64,000 bases of DNA from Candidatus Zixiibacteriota bacterium (lineage in GTDB: Bacteria; Zixibacteria; MSB-5A5; GN15; FEB-12). The position numbers were made by a program, and so were the translations under genes. Below are positions 20,063 to 31,226 of this stretch, in pieces (the first letter of the stretch is position 1; each line of letters begins with the position of its first letter). The DNA is taken from assembly GCA_028289585.1 (NCBI GenBank), contig JANQPI010000020.1, positions 1-64,000 on the forward strand, read 5' to 3'. Under the pieces are notes generated by a model. It made no database searches, had not been told where the DNA came from, and saw nothing but the letters and a program-made list of their open reading frames with translations.

Positions 20063-23000
20063 ATGCGTACTGCTTCTCCCTCTGTTGCTGGCTTATTGGG
20101 TCTGCTCATGATTCTTCCACTCCTCGGCCAAGCCCAGACCCCAGATCCCACTCCAGACTACGAGGTCATTCCGCTCTACACAAATGACACTTCAATTGTC
20201 GGCAGTGGCTTTCGATCCGAGCAGGGACCGCGTCTAAACAATCTGAATCAGGTGATGATTCGTTATCCCAACCCTACGAATACGGACGACGATTCCCTTC
20301 GCATTGTCATCATTTCGGGAGATTCGTCGTGGCAGCCGGTCATCAACTTCGCACCAGGCGTTGACAAAGAGTTCGGCATTCAGTTTGGACTTGGATTCAA
20401 TGATTCCGGTCAGGTAACTGGGTGGCAGACCTGGGCAGACAGCGCGTTCAATACATTCTATGAGGCATTCGTCGCCGATCGAAACGGGTATACGGTCCTA
20501 TCCCATCCTGATCCGACATTCTTTGTCGAGACATATGACATCAACAACAACGGCGATGTTGTTGGCCGCGCAACACTGACACAAGATGAGTTCTTCAATT
20601 CCACAGGTGGTCTCGTCGTCTGGGAGAGTGGTGGTCGAACATCGTACACGCAGGCGCGAGCTTTTATCATTGACACAGCGGGTGCATTTTATCGCACGAT
20701 CGATGTCGATCGCGTAAGTGACTGGGATGAATTGCTGATCAACAACGCCGGGCAGGTCGCCGGCAACATGTATGTGCGACCCGACCCGAATTTCGGCTTT
20801 GGCCAAGACCGCGGCTTTACTCTGAATATCGATCCATTCACCATTCCGTCGCAGATTCCCCTCTTCCCCGAAGCGGGCGTGCACTACGCAGTTGACCTGT
20901 CAAACAACGGCCTCGTTGTCGGCCGTGGCTTCTACGATGTCGATACGTCGGCCGGTATCAATCTGGAGAGCCAGGCGTTTATCTATGACGGCGACTCGAT
21001 CCGCAACATCCATCCCGCTGATAACTTCTTCAATAGCAACTCGGGTGCATATGCAGTCAACGCTCGCGGTGAGGCACTACTGTTTGGTAATGAAACATAT
21101 ATCTACACGATAGCATCAGACACGACGAGGGCTCTTCGGGATCTGAATCTGATCTGGGAGAATGATACGACATATCTCGATCAATTCGGTAATCCGCTTC
21201 AGCCGTTTATCAATACCGCGTTCGACATCAATGACAACGGTGTCATTCTGAGTTTCGTCAACAATCCACTCGATCCGATCAACTTCAACAACACGCTCTG
21301 TCTCCTGGTGCCGGTGCAGGATGCGATCGTCATCAACTCGACCGGTGACCTGCCGGATGAGAACCCCGGTGATGGTAAGTGTTCGACCGGGCAGACGATT
21401 GCGGGCGGCGACGATGAGTGCACGTGCCGGGCGGCAATCGAGGAGTCAAATGTGCGCGCCGGACTCGACATTCTTGAATTCAACATCCAGGGAACGAGCC
21501 TTGAGATTCCGATTACGGCGGCGAATCCTCTACCACCGATAACTGACAGTGTGGAATGGGATTGGGCCTCGCAGCCGGGAGATGAGATTCCGATCCTCGT
21601 CGGCCCGGGGCTGATCGAGCTCGCGCCCGGCCAATCACCGCCAACCGCCTCATCGGCGATGGCGAGTGCGAACGATCCGGTGGCGGCTCTGACGCTTAAG
21701 AAGTGGATGGACATCGAGAACGTGCGAATAGCGGGTTTCGACGGTCATGGCATTCTTGTCGACAGCTCTGAGTTCACGTTTATCAAAGGCGCCGAGCTAT
21801 GGTCGATTCAGGGCAACGCGGTGTACGTTCGATCTGCTCGAGATGGTACGAGCGAGGATCAGGGATTTTTCCAGATCTCAGACAGTTGGATCGGCGTTGA
21901 ACGCAAAGTTGCAGACCGAGCATCCTCATTCACCGGCAAAGTGAACATCGGCGGACACGGGGTATTCGTCGACTCAACATTTAACGGAAACGTCTCTTTC
22001 TCAGCACAGAACAACGTGATTGTTGGGACGACGCTCGATGGCATCCACGTCAACGGTGTTTCCTCAGACACGATCCCGATACGAGTAAACGGCTGCAAGA
22101 TCGGTATCGTGGATGATGGTTCAAACGGAGTAACACCGCGACCTCAGGCCCCGATCAGTGGCCACGGCGTATTCCTTCGAAATGTCAGCGCTGTTATCGG
22201 CACTGCTGCATTCAACATGATTGGCACAACAGTGAAATCGGGAATCTACATCGAATCGGGAGATTCGCTTCTTATTGAGAACAACCAAATCGGGATGCCA
22301 TTACCTGGCGACACGGTTGCTCCTGCGGTGGACGGCATCACAGCCGCCGGCAAAATCTCTGACCTGTATATCCGCGACAACACAGTTCGCCATTGTGGTC
22401 GGTTCGGGGTTGGTCTCGTTCGATCCGACACATTCGTCGGTTCGCAGGGGATCGATACGGTGTTTATCGGCGGAAATTCGATTGGTACAGATGGTATCCA
22501 GCAGTCTTTTAATGACAGCTGTGGAATCTACCTGGGATTAACAGCAGCGATTGTCTACGTCGGATCCAAGGAGGATGGAAATACGATTGTCGCCGGTCCC
22601 GGACAGAGCTGCTTGACAATCGACGGTGCCGGCCTTGTCACCGTGCGCGGAAATCGGATCGGTATACGAACTGATCTAGCCGCTCCACTTGGTCAACAGC
22701 TGGCCGGAATCACCTTCCGTGGCGGCGTGGCGACGTTGATCGGCAACCGACCGGGTGTTACAACCGATGAAGGCAACATCATTGGCGGATGTTTCTATGG
22801 TATTCTCTTGGAAGAGGACGAATTCAATAACGGTATTCGCATTATGGGTAACGCGATCGGCACGAGCCTCGATGGAACGCAGAACCTGGGCAACTGGATT
22901 GGAATCGAGGTACGAATCGATGAAGCGGACATCGGCGGATCGAAAGCCGATACGCTTGGCAATCTCTTCAAGTTCAACAGCGATCATGCGATCGTCATAA

Positions 23001-26000
23001 ACGAGGCCAGCGAAACGGGCATCATCGGCAATACGTTCATACTTAATGGTGAGCCCACCCTCAATGTGCCCGGACAATCGGCAATTGAGATCAATGGCAG
23101 CGACAACTTCGTTGGTTCATTCTTCGACGCATCCGATTCCGGAAACAGCTTCATTGACAATCGCTCCACTGGCGTAACTGTCGTCGGCGGGGAAAACAAC
23201 TTAATCGCCGGCAACATCTTCAAAGACAACCTCGGTATGGCGATCGACTTAAGCGCCGACGGTGTCACTGAGAACGACGGATCGGATGCGGATACCGGTC
23301 CGAATGGACTTCTCAACTATGCGATCATTGATTCCGTAGTGATTATTGATGATACGGCGACTCAAGTCTGGTTGAAGTATCAGGGGCTGCCCAATACAAG
23401 ATTTGCTTACGACTTCTATCGATCTGTCACTCCAGACAGTACCACGTATGGTGAGGGCGAAGAACTTTACGACTTCGGAGAATTCACCACTAACAGCAAC
23501 GGGTTCTATTTTCAGACATACACCTTTCCGGGAGCGGACCTCTTTGGTGATTCCGCCTTCCTCAGTGTGCTCGTCCACAACTACGAGGATCCCGGCGATA
23601 TACGACCGACGGAGACATCTGAATTCTCCAAGGTCTGGCCGGCGAAGATCATCCGCCTTGTCGATGGCCGCAATGTGTTCCTGAACGAGATGGAGTTCAA
23701 AGTCGCGAAACCAAGCTACAACAGTGGCACGAGAGAGTTTGACCAGAACAAGGTAAAGGACCTTACCACCGATGTCTTCGCGCGGCTGCTCTTCTCCGAT
23801 GTTCAGATGCCGGAGGGAGATTCGATCTCGGTTCGCAAGCGAATGGAACCGGCGATACGGGCGGAGATATCGAATCTGCGATTCGATGAGACCGGTAAGC
23901 CGCACTATGACACGATCGACAACAAGATCTACCAGACGATCGAGCTGACGCACTCGCTGTTCGATATTGACCTGTCGATCTCAACGGAGTGGGAGCCAGC
24001 TCCCGAGTACTACGTATCGCTTCAAGACTATGCTCGTGCGCTGTCGAACTTGCTCTTTGACGTAACCGACGGACAGGTCAAGCTGGATACGGTAAAAATC
24101 TATACTGATCGCGATATGTGGGAGGAAGCCGATGTTCACGTTCTGGCGACTAACAATGTCCGACCGTCAGTCATCGCCTTACGATATATCAGCGGCGGCC
24201 TGAGGGTCGTTGAATCGGTTAAGCTACCTCGGATGTATGCGGGTACGGTTGACTCAACGGTCGAGGCCTCAGTACAGCCGACATGGACCGTCAAGACACC
24301 TGACTTCTTGCAGCGAAGCCTGGGTCCGATTTTGACTCGCAAGTTCAAGCTCGCCAGAGAGCACACGTTTGGAGTCGCGTTCTTCGATGAGCGATGCAAT
24401 CGGCTGAAGTTCTACGGTATTCTCGATCGTGAGACACCGGTCCGCAATGACCCTCGCGCTTCTGAACTCGCCAACGACGAAGATTACCGAATCGATGATT
24501 GCCGCAATACGTGGCACTACGTTCTCTACGATGAATCGCCTTGGCGAACGCTCGAGAGCCAACTCGAGAAGGTCTACAACGGTATCCAGACGACCGTGAT
24601 TCGACCGGGCGAACGGACATTCTCCGGCGGCGAATTCCGGCTCGTCGGCCCCAATGACAATGGCGGCTTTCTCGGTGATCCGTTTGACGGCTCGACAATG
24701 GATATCGACGTCGGAAAGGACGTCGTTTTCCCGTTCCCGCCGTTGGCCAGCCGTCTGGAGCGTGACTTCTTGGTACGACTGTCCGACCCATCCAACCCCG
24801 GCGAGGTCCAGTCCGGCGTCGAGATCACACTGAAGAGCATTGGATATCCCGATCGGCTACAGGGAGTAACGTCCTCTGATTCTCGGATTCGGGTTCTCGG
24901 CGTACCAAACCTGAATGCGACTCTTCGAGCAGATAAGACTGGTCTCAAGTTTACCGAGTTACCGTCATCGAGCGGTGCTGCGTCGATAGCGGATACGCTT
25001 GTTACACGCGACTGGTTGTCGGGAGAACTGGAGATAAACGCCAGTAACTTCAATGAGGATAGCCTCGATTTACCGCTCGCCAGACTAACCCCGGAACTCC
25101 GTCAGCTCTTCCCGATGACGCTCTCGACTACCGATGCCGAGCTAACAGCGGAACCATCACGTACCCTGGCCATGACCCCGGCGTTTGAACAACGTGACGA
25201 CAACGGGACCAACACCGCACTTTCACCAGCGCAGGCCGGTGACGATTACAGCGTTACCCTGACACTCAGTGCTGATTCGTCGCAAAGCGGCACGATCGTT
25301 CAAACGATTACGAACGACTCCGGTACATGGGCGGTTCCGGTTGACTATCAGATCGCGATACTTCCGCCGTCGGGTACGGCGGCCAGTTTAGAACTCGACG
25401 GAGCCTTGATGACTATCGATACGGGAACGTCAGTGGAGCGACTGCTGTTAGCCGCTACGGCGTTTCCGCCACCTGCGACGGACGAAGGGAACAAGACACT
25501 CGCTGGCAAGGCGTTCTCAATCGCGTCGTATCCGGCATCATCGCACAGCGCTGGTTCCTCGTTGCTTCTGCCGATCGACTCAGCCGACGTACCACTGACC
25601 GTCTCGCTCGCCGACGATCTCGACCGGGCCACCGTAGCGATTTGGGACGAGGGAGTGCAGGGCTGGCGACAGTTACCATCAATCGTCGACTCCGCCTTCA
25701 TGACGGTGACCGCGTTGCTTGAGGGAGACGGTGTCTATGCCCTCGTCTTCGGTGATGTCGTGACCGATGTGGGTGATGATGACGGCGAGGGACTGCTGCC
25801 GAACACGTTCGCCCTGGATCAGAACTACCCGAACCCGTTCAACCCAACGACGACGATCTCATTTACGTTGCCGCAATCCGGCGATGCGACCCTGACCGTC
25901 TACAACCTCCTTGGGCAGCAGGTAGCAACCCTGGTGAGCGGGAAGCTTCCGGCTGGCGAACATACGGTAACGTGGAATGGTCAAGACGCGAAAGGAAACG

Positions 26001-26080
26001 CTGTTGCTTCCGGCGTATACTTCTACCGACTAGTCGCCGATGAAAACGTCCGGACGCGGAAGATGATGCTGGTCAAGTAG
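20063..26080 (+). CDS. Giant secreted protein: HAF-type repeats, CSLREA-like segment, parallel beta-helix region, FlgD-like/T9SS type A C-terminal sorting domain
   Basis: Signal peptide MRTASPSVAGLLGLLMILPLLGQAQT; LGFNDSGQVTGW; INSTGDLPDENPGDGKCSTGQTIAGGDDECTCRAAIEESN; C-term LDQNYPNPFNPTTTISFTLPQSGDATLTVYNLLGQQVATLVSGKLPAGEHTVTWNGQDAKGNAVASGVYFYRLVADENVRTRKMMLVK. Confidence 0.88.
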   Translation: MRTASPSVAGLLGLLMILPLLGQAQTPDPTPDYEVIPLYTNDTSIVGSGFRSEQGPRLNNLNQVMIRYPNPTNTDDDSLRIVIISGDSSWQPVINFAPGVDKEFGIQFGLGFNDSGQVTGWQTWADSAFNTFYEAFVADRNGYTVLSHPDPTFFVETYDINNNGDVVGRATLTQDEFFNSTGGLVVWESGGRTSYTQARAFIIDTAGAFYRTIDVDRVSDWDELLINNAGQVAGNMYVRPDPNFGFGQDRGFTLNIDPFTIPSQIPLFPEAGVHYAVDLSNNGLVVGRGFYDVDTSAGINLESQAFIYDGDSIRNIHPADNFFNSNSGAYAVNARGEALLFGNETYIYTIASDTTRALRDLNLIWENDTTYLDQFGNPLQPFINTAFDINDNGVILSFVNNPLDPINFNNTLCLLVPVQDAIVINSTGDLPDENPGDGKCSTGQTIAGGDDECTCRAAIEESNVRAGLDILEFNIQGTSLEIPITAANPLPPITDSVEWDWASQPGDEIPILVGPGLIELAPGQSPPTASSAMASANDPVAALTLKKWMDIENVRIAGFDGHGILVDSSEFTFIKGAELWSIQGNAVYVRSARDGTSEDQGFFQISDSWIGVERKVADRASSFTGKVNIGGHGVFVDSTFNGNVSFSAQNNVIVGTTLDGIHVNGVSSDTIPIRVNGCKIGIVDDGSNGVTPRPQAPISGHGVFLRNVSAVIGTAAFNMIGTTVKSGIYIESGDSLLIENNQIGMPLPGDTVAPAVDGITAAGKISDLYIRDNTVRHCGRFGVGLVRSDTFVGSQGIDTVFIGGNSIGTDGIQQSFNDSCGIYLGLTAAIVYVGSKEDGNTIVAGPGQSCLTIDGAGLVTVRGNRIGIRTDLAAPLGQQLAGITFRGGVATLIGNRPGVTTDEGNIIGGCFYGILLEEDEFNNGIRIMGNAIGTSLDGTQNLGNWIGIEVRIDEADIGGSKADTLGNLFKFNSDHAIVINEASETGIIGNTFILNGEPTLNVPGQSAIEINGSDNFVGSFFDASDSGNSFIDNRSTGVTVVGGENNLIAGNIFKDNLGMAIDLSADGVTENDGSDADTGPNGLLNYAIIDSVVIIDDTATQVWLKYQGLPNTRFAYDFYRSVTPDSTTYGEGEELYDFGEFTTNSNGFYFQTYTFPGADLFGDSAFLSVLVHNYEDPGDIRPTETSEFSKVWPAKIIRLVDGRNVFLNEMEFKVAKPSYNSGTREFDQNKVKDLTTDVFARLLFSDVQMPEGDSISVRKRMEPAIRAEISNLRFDETGKPHYDTIDNKIYQTIELTHSLFDIDLSISTEWEPAPEYYVSLQDYARALSNLLFDVTDGQVKLDTVKIYTDRDMWEEADVHVLATNNVRPSVIALRYISGGLRVVESVKLPRMYAGTVDSTVEASVQPTWTVKTPDFLQRSLGPILTRKFKLAREHTFGVAFFDERCNRLKFYGILDRETPVRNDPRASELANDEDYRIDDCRNTWHYVLYDESPWRTLESQLEKVYNGIQTTVIRPGERTFSGGEFRLVGPNDNGGFLGDPFDGSTMDIDVGKDVVFPFPPLASRLERDFLVRLSDPSNPGEVQSGVEITLKSIGYPDRLQGVTSSDSRIRVLGVPNLNATLRADKTGLKFTELPSSSGAASIADTLVTRDWLSGELEINASNFNEDSLDLPLARLTPELRQLFPMTLSTTDAELTAEPSRTLAMTPAFEQRDDNGTNTALSPAQAGDDYSVTLTLSADSSQSGTIVQTITNDSGTWAVPVDYQIAILPPSGTAASLELDGALMTIDTGTSVERLLLAATAFPPPATDEGNKTLAGKAFSIASYPASSHSAGSSLLLPIDSADVPLTVSLADDLDRATVAIWDEGVQGWRQLPSIVDSAFMTVTALLEGDGVYALVFGDVVTDVGDDDGEGLLPNTFALDQNYPNPFNPTTTISFTLPQSGDATLTVYNLLGQQVATLVSGKLPAGEHTVTWNGQDAKGNAVASGVYFYRLVADENVRTRKMMLVK

Positions 26081-26157
26081 AGCAGGCGGAGGTCGGGAGA
26101 TGCAACCGACTATCTCCACGCCGTCCGCCATGAAACAAACAGATCGTCACACGGTAT

Positions 26158-28722
26158 CTAGTCGTCAACACACTGCGGACGCGAAATATTGAAGAACTCC
26201 GCTCGGAACGTGATGCTCACGGTGACGTACTCGAACTCAGGTGGTTCTGTCGGAGTTAGACGACTTATCACTCCGTTGACAGAACCTTGTACGAAGTCGG
26301 CAAACTCACCTTCCGGATACACGGTCCGCTCATACGCTTCGAGTACAAGGGTTGGCGCGACGACGGTTGTATCGAACATCGCCCAATCGGTCGAGTCATT
26401 GATGATCACGGCAAGGGCATCCAGAGGATACACCCCCGGCTCGGTGGCATCGTAGCAAACGAATGACACCCACGGAAGACCCTGATTGCTATCAGGCCAC
26501 ATATTGACCCACAGACCGCCCAGACTCTGAGCCGTAGCCCAACCACCGGAAAGATCAAGCGTCGCCGCACCCGATACGTCGGCTGTCCATGCACAGGCAC
26601 ACTGATTGACAGATACATACGAATACGCTCTGCGCGAGCCATTGACGACAGCTTCGATCGTCGCGGTTCCGACGGTGCTGTCGTTGGTAGGCGCACGATA
26701 GTTCGCAGTTGTACCTCCAGACTCACTCAATGTGCCAAAATCGGGAGGATCGAGTGACCAGCGGACCGAGTCGATCTCTCCGTTGAGAAGTGACACCACA
26801 AAGTCCTGGTTTTCACCGGGCTTGAGGCAGATAGACGGCGGATCGATAAACGCCTGACCTATCCCCGTGTAGGTGATGAATACCGAGTCGCCCCGAGCCT
26901 CTTGGCTGCCATTACGCAATCCACCTGTCGACGTACTGAATGCACTGACAACACCCGGCGGGTCCCACGGCGCCACCGGAGTCTTCACCTTGACCATCTC
27001 ATCGGTGTACTCAAGAATCGAACCGTTGGAGTACGAGAAGATCATTCCTTTGTCTTCGGCATTTTCAACACGCACCGAGAATGTGATGTCTTCTAGTGTA
27101 TCAGCCTCAGCCTGGAACGGATCGAGGAAGACCTCAATCTCCTTCGTTTCGATGAGCTGCGAGATGCCCGTCGACTGCTCCCCCATCGCCTCATTTGTTT
27201 CAATACGCAGATTCGCCTGTCCCAGTGCGGCCGGTTCGTAGGTTCGATTCGTTTCGTCAACTGTCGCGCTCCCCGAGAGGACGGTGACATCTGAGTACGC
27301 ATCGTCGGCACAGTTGATGTTGGACCAGATATTGGCACAGATATCGATGATGCCGTCATTACCACCAAGCTGGTTAACCGCCTGGCCGGTTGCCATCCCC
27401 TTGGCCGCGCCACCCAGCGTCTGGTCGAGATTGTCGATGTACTCATCCATTGAGGGAGGACGTCCACCCGTTTGACCAAACGCTCCCCGCGCGCCAAGAG
27501 CATTGAGGACTGTTTCGACGATAAACTTGTCGAGTGAGTATCCTCGACTGGTGGCTGTCACATTGAACTCGGTCCACGTCCCCGGCTGAGTGAAGTCTTC
27601 GGGAAACGCTAACTCGGAGGGATTCCAGGTGGTCGCGTTGTCCTCAAATGCCGACGGATAGAGATTCAGACGTGCTTCGGCAATGGTCGCATCAATCCAG
27701 ATACCAGTACCGACTACTGTCGATACGGTACCACCACCCGGCACGAGACTCAGGAGCAGGAGAGAGTTGGCAGCGATGTCTCCCTGGAGCTTTTCCCGGG
27801 CGCTTCGCTTGGCAACCTCGAGTTGCGTTTGCGTCCGCATCGCCTCGGCCAGTGAAGCACAGTCGGTAATGCCCAGATCTGGTGCGGAGATACAGATCTG
27901 ACCGTTCGCGCTAACCAAGCCACCGACTCGCTGCATACGTTCGAGAGTCGGCAGTTGGGTCGGCGTTTCGATCGTATCGATTGCCGCCGTATAGTCAGTG
28001 AGGTAGTCGCGATAACCCATCCTGGCGACCAACCGGTCGAGGAGATCCATATCGGCAGTTGCCCCACTCAACGCTGGCGCAGTGCCATCAAGCTGACGCC
28101 TCAAGTTGTTTGGATTCCCAGGATTTGCAAGCGCATCGTAGCCAACGAAGGCTGGGAGGAGCGCCAACGGTACCTGTGTTGCCGGCAGCGCCGCTAACTC
28201 TCTTCGGCTCGTTCCCAAGAGGCGAAGTTGTTGATCAAAGAGCGTATCGAGGAGATCAGTCACGGCTGCAAACTCGCCCGGTGCGGGCGGTAATGAATCG
28301 ATTGTCAGTGTGATCGGATTACTCAATACCGAGCTGTCATCGGTGAAGTATACCTCGACGGTGCCGCCATTGATGAGGTCGGCCGGATTGAATGGCATCA
28401 TGAAGAATGTGCCAGTATCAGTCACAATGATCATGGTGAAGCCAGAGTCACTCGTAGCAGCAACGAAATCCGAGCGATGGCGACCGTCGCTCGGTGCTGG
28501 GCTTCCAACCGGTTTCACAACCCCATAGACATTTTCGTTGCCCGCAGGAAGTCCGCTGACCTCGATCCAGCCCGACGGCCCCGCTTGAGTAACAACCGGC
28601 GTTACAGTTACGGTGTCAACACCGGTACCGCCGCCGGGATCCGTGGGGCTGTCGTCGGATGAGCAGGCAATGAGAAGCAGCAAAGCAAGGGTGACTGCGC
28701 CAAGCCGGAAAAAAGTGGTCAT
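26158..28722 (-). CDS. Hypothetical lipoprotein (854 aa)
   Basis: Signal/lipobox ALLLLIACSSDDSPTDPGGG; no confident catalytic domain. Confidence 0.75.
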   Translation of the reverse strand: MTTFFRLGAVTLALLLLIACSSDDSPTDPGGGTGVDTVTVTPVVTQAGPSGWIEVSGLPAGNENVYGVVKPVGSPAPSDGRHRSDFVAATSDSGFTMIIVTDTGTFFMMPFNPADLINGGTVEVYFTDDSSVLSNPITLTIDSLPPAPGEFAAVTDLLDTLFDQQLRLLGTSRRELAALPATQVPLALLPAFVGYDALANPGNPNNLRRQLDGTAPALSGATADMDLLDRLVARMGYRDYLTDYTAAIDTIETPTQLPTLERMQRVGGLVSANGQICISAPDLGITDCASLAEAMRTQTQLEVAKRSAREKLQGDIAANSLLLLSLVPGGGTVSTVVGTGIWIDATIAEARLNLYPSAFEDNATTWNPSELAFPEDFTQPGTWTEFNVTATSRGYSLDKFIVETVLNALGARGAFGQTGGRPPSMDEYIDNLDQTLGGAAKGMATGQAVNQLGGNDGIIDICANIWSNINCADDAYSDVTVLSGSATVDETNRTYEPAALGQANLRIETNEAMGEQSTGISQLIETKEIEVFLDPFQAEADTLEDITFSVRVENAEDKGMIFSYSNGSILEYTDEMVKVKTPVAPWDPPGVVSAFSTSTGGLRNGSQEARGDSVFITYTGIGQAFIDPPSICLKPGENQDFVVSLLNGEIDSVRWSLDPPDFGTLSESGGTTANYRAPTNDSTVGTATIEAVVNGSRRAYSYVSVNQCACAWTADVSGAATLDLSGGWATAQSLGGLWVNMWPDSNQGLPWVSFVCYDATEPGVYPLDALAVIINDSTDWAMFDTTVVAPTLVLEAYERTVYPEGEFADFVQGSVNGVISRLTPTEPPEFEYVTVSITFRAEFFNISRPQCVDD

Positions 28723-28858
28723 AGCGTTTTCCTATGTAACGAGCGACGATGCGCTGGGCAATATAGACAGTTTTGGTAATGTTACAAGCGACTGAAGAGT
28801 CTGGCGGGTGGTCAGCCGATGGAACCAATCGGCCAGGACAAGCATTGCTCCCCCGGTT

Positions 28859-28895
28859 GGACGTTACTCGAGCTTTCGAGAAGCTCGTAACGTCC
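28859..28895. terminator. Strong hairpin downstream of the S9A peptidase gene (possible terminator)
   Basis: ggacgttactcgagctttcgagaagctcgtaacgtcc: ~16-bp near-perfect inverted repeat; no clear T tract. Confidence 0.45.
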
Positions 28896-29029
28896 CCCCT
28901 GACAGCAGCTTAACTCATGTGTCGACGACTGCACGGTACCGACTGTCCATGTGGAGCGAGCACCTCAAGCCATTTTTCGTGGTCGTCGTGGAGGCCGGGC
29001 TCGGCGACAGCAGAATCCTGTGCGTTGAA

Positions 29030-31147
29030 CTAGTTGGAAGCGATTCGCTCGCCACCGATTGCATCGATAATAATCGAGTACATGAATGCGATCTCATCGA
29101 TAAAGGCGTATCGCCCGCTCGCACCACCATGACCGGCACCCATGTTGATCGAGAGGAGGATCTGGGCATCGTTGGTCACCGAATCGCGCGCCCGGGCAGT
29201 AAACTTGGCCGCCTCCCAGTACTGAACGCGCGGATCGTTCCATCCGGCCATTATCAGCATGTTCGGCATCGGACCAGCACCGAGGTTATCGTACGGCGAG
29301 TACGAAAGCATATACTCGAAGAACTTCTGCTCATTCGGATTGCCCCACTCGACATACTCAAGCTCGGTCAGCGGAATCGTCGCGTCGAGCATCGTATTCA
29401 TCAGATCAACGAACGGGACATCAAGCGTCACAATGCCGAACAGGTCGGGCCGTTCGGCAGCCGCGTACCCGGTGACCAGTCCACCGGCCGATCCACCATA
29501 GGCGGAGACTTTCTCCGGCGAGGTGTAGCCCTCGGCAATCAGATGCTCGACACAGGCGAAGAAATCAGTAAATGTGTTTCGCTTGTTCATCAGTTTGCCG
29601 TTGAGATACCACTGCCGCCCCATGTCCGATCCGCCGCGAATGCCCGCACGGGCGACAAGCACACCGTAGTCCATTACAACCGTGCGGGATCGCGAGAACG
29701 AGGGCTCGGTCGGAATGCCGTAGGCACCGTAGCCAGAGATATGCAGGGGGTTGTTGCCGCGCGGATCGACATTTTTGTGGTAGGAAAGCGTAATTGGGAT
29801 CCTGGAGCCGTCATCGGCGGTCGCCCAGAGCAATTCCAGACGGTAATTCGCCGGATCGTAGTTCGGTACCGGGTCCTGCTTCTTCAGGGTCATGTCACCG
29901 GTCGACATGTTGTAGTCGTAGATCGAACGCGGCGTAATCGGGTTCTCGTAGCTGAAACGCAGCAGGTCGGTGTTGTATTCAGCATTGTCTTCCAGCCCAA
30001 AGCGGTGGATCACATCCATCAGCTCGATCGGCTTCATCTCCAAACCGTCATACGACGAGATGAACGCGTTGGCAAAGCCACCTGTTCGGCCAGTGACAAC
30101 GAGGTGATTGACGAAGCAGAGAATGTCGGTGTAGTAAATCTCCTTCGACTCGGCGATCAGTTCAGTCCAATTGGCACGCGATGGGTCAGACAGAGGCGCG
30201 GTAACAATGCGGAAGTTGATCGCGTTGTCGTTGGTTACGATGTAGAACGTACCGTTGTGGTGGTCAACCGAGTATTCAAGCCCGGCCTGCATCGGTTCGA
30301 TGAGACGGAACTTGGCGTTCGGGTCATCGGCCGCTGCAAAGTAGACCTGGGACGCATCGTAGTTTCCGGCGCCGATAAAGATGATTTTGTCATCCCGGCT
30401 GCGTGACACACCGGACCAGATCTGGCCATCAGGTTCATGATAGACCATCTCCGCATCGGATTGGTCAGTGCCAAGCGTGTAGCGCCAGACCTTGTCAGGT
30501 CGCCGGGTCGAGTCGTACGTTTCGTAGTAGATCAGATCGTTCGTCGCAAAGAGCGCGTCGGAGACATTCTCGATCCGATCGCTGTATGTCTCACCGGTCG
30601 TCAGATTTTTAACATACGCGGTGTAGATTTCGCCACCACTCGTGTCGGCGGTATAGATCAGTCGCGTATGATCGGGCGAAAGAGAACGTCCGCCGAGCCG
30701 GTAGTATTCGTACCCTTCGGCAAGCTCGTTGATATCGAGAATGATCTCCTCATCGGCATCCATCGATCCGGCACGGCGGCAATAGAGCGGATACTCCTGG
30801 CCGGCGACATTGCGAGAGTAGTAGTAATAACCACCGTGGAAAACCGGGACCGATTCGTCGTCCTCTTTGAGCCGCGCGACCATCTGGTCGTAGAGGCTCG
30901 ACTTGAGCCCTCCTAGCCGCTCGGTCTGTGCGGCGGTGTAGGCATTCTCCGCCTCGACATAGGCTCGTACGCCCGGGTTTTCTTTCTCACGCAGCCAGCG
31001 GTAGTCGTCGGGGAGCATCGCGCCAAACGGTAGCGTATCGACTGTTCGGACGGCCGTCGCCTCGGGCGGAGCGTCAACCCGCGGCGTGGTGGCACAGGCG
31101 AGGACAATGAGTGGCACAAAAAGAACGAAGCGAGTATCCAAACGCAT
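29030..31147 (-). CDS. S9A family prolyl oligopeptidase / oligopeptidase B-like, exported lipoprotein
   Basis: MRLDTRFVLFVPLIVLACATT lipobox; PDDYRWLREKENPGVRAYVEAEN; SAYGGSAGGLVTGYAAAERPDLFG catalytic Ser; GAGHGGASGRY catalytic His. Confidence 0.93.
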   Translation of the reverse strand: MRLDTRFVLFVPLIVLACATTPRVDAPPEATAVRTVDTLPFGAMLPDDYRWLREKENPGVRAYVEAENAYTAAQTERLGGLKSSLYDQMVARLKEDDESVPVFHGGYYYYSRNVAGQEYPLYCRRAGSMDADEEIILDINELAEGYEYYRLGGRSLSPDHTRLIYTADTSGGEIYTAYVKNLTTGETYSDRIENVSDALFATNDLIYYETYDSTRRPDKVWRYTLGTDQSDAEMVYHEPDGQIWSGVSRSRDDKIIFIGAGNYDASQVYFAAADDPNAKFRLIEPMQAGLEYSVDHHNGTFYIVTNDNAINFRIVTAPLSDPSRANWTELIAESKEIYYTDILCFVNHLVVTGRTGGFANAFISSYDGLEMKPIELMDVIHRFGLEDNAEYNTDLLRFSYENPITPRSIYDYNMSTGDMTLKKQDPVPNYDPANYRLELLWATADDGSRIPITLSYHKNVDPRGNNPLHISGYGAYGIPTEPSFSRSRTVVMDYGVLVARAGIRGGSDMGRQWYLNGKLMNKRNTFTDFFACVEHLIAEGYTSPEKVSAYGGSAGGLVTGYAAAERPDLFGIVTLDVPFVDLMNTMLDATIPLTELEYVEWGNPNEQKFFEYMLSYSPYDNLGAGPMPNMLIMAGWNDPRVQYWEAAKFTARARDSVTNDAQILLSINMGAGHGGASGRYAFIDEIAFMYSIIIDAIGGERIASN

Positions 31148-31202
31148 GCTGGTATCCTCTAGTCGTTGTGGCGATCTGTGATTAGGTACGTGAGTATCGA
31201 AA

Positions 31203-31226
31203 AGCGGTTGCGCAATTGCAACCGCT
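31203..31226. promoter_or_regulatory. Inverted repeat upstream of the S9A peptidase
   Basis: agcggttgc gcaatt gcaaccgct: perfect 9-bp arms about 55 nt upstream of the start codon. Confidence 0.4.

Noticed and set aside
28808-30406. 532-aa forward ORF
   Set aside because: Antisense to the well-supported S9A peptidase (intact catalytic motifs); low-complexity Arg/Val/Asp-rich translation typical of a mirror ORF.
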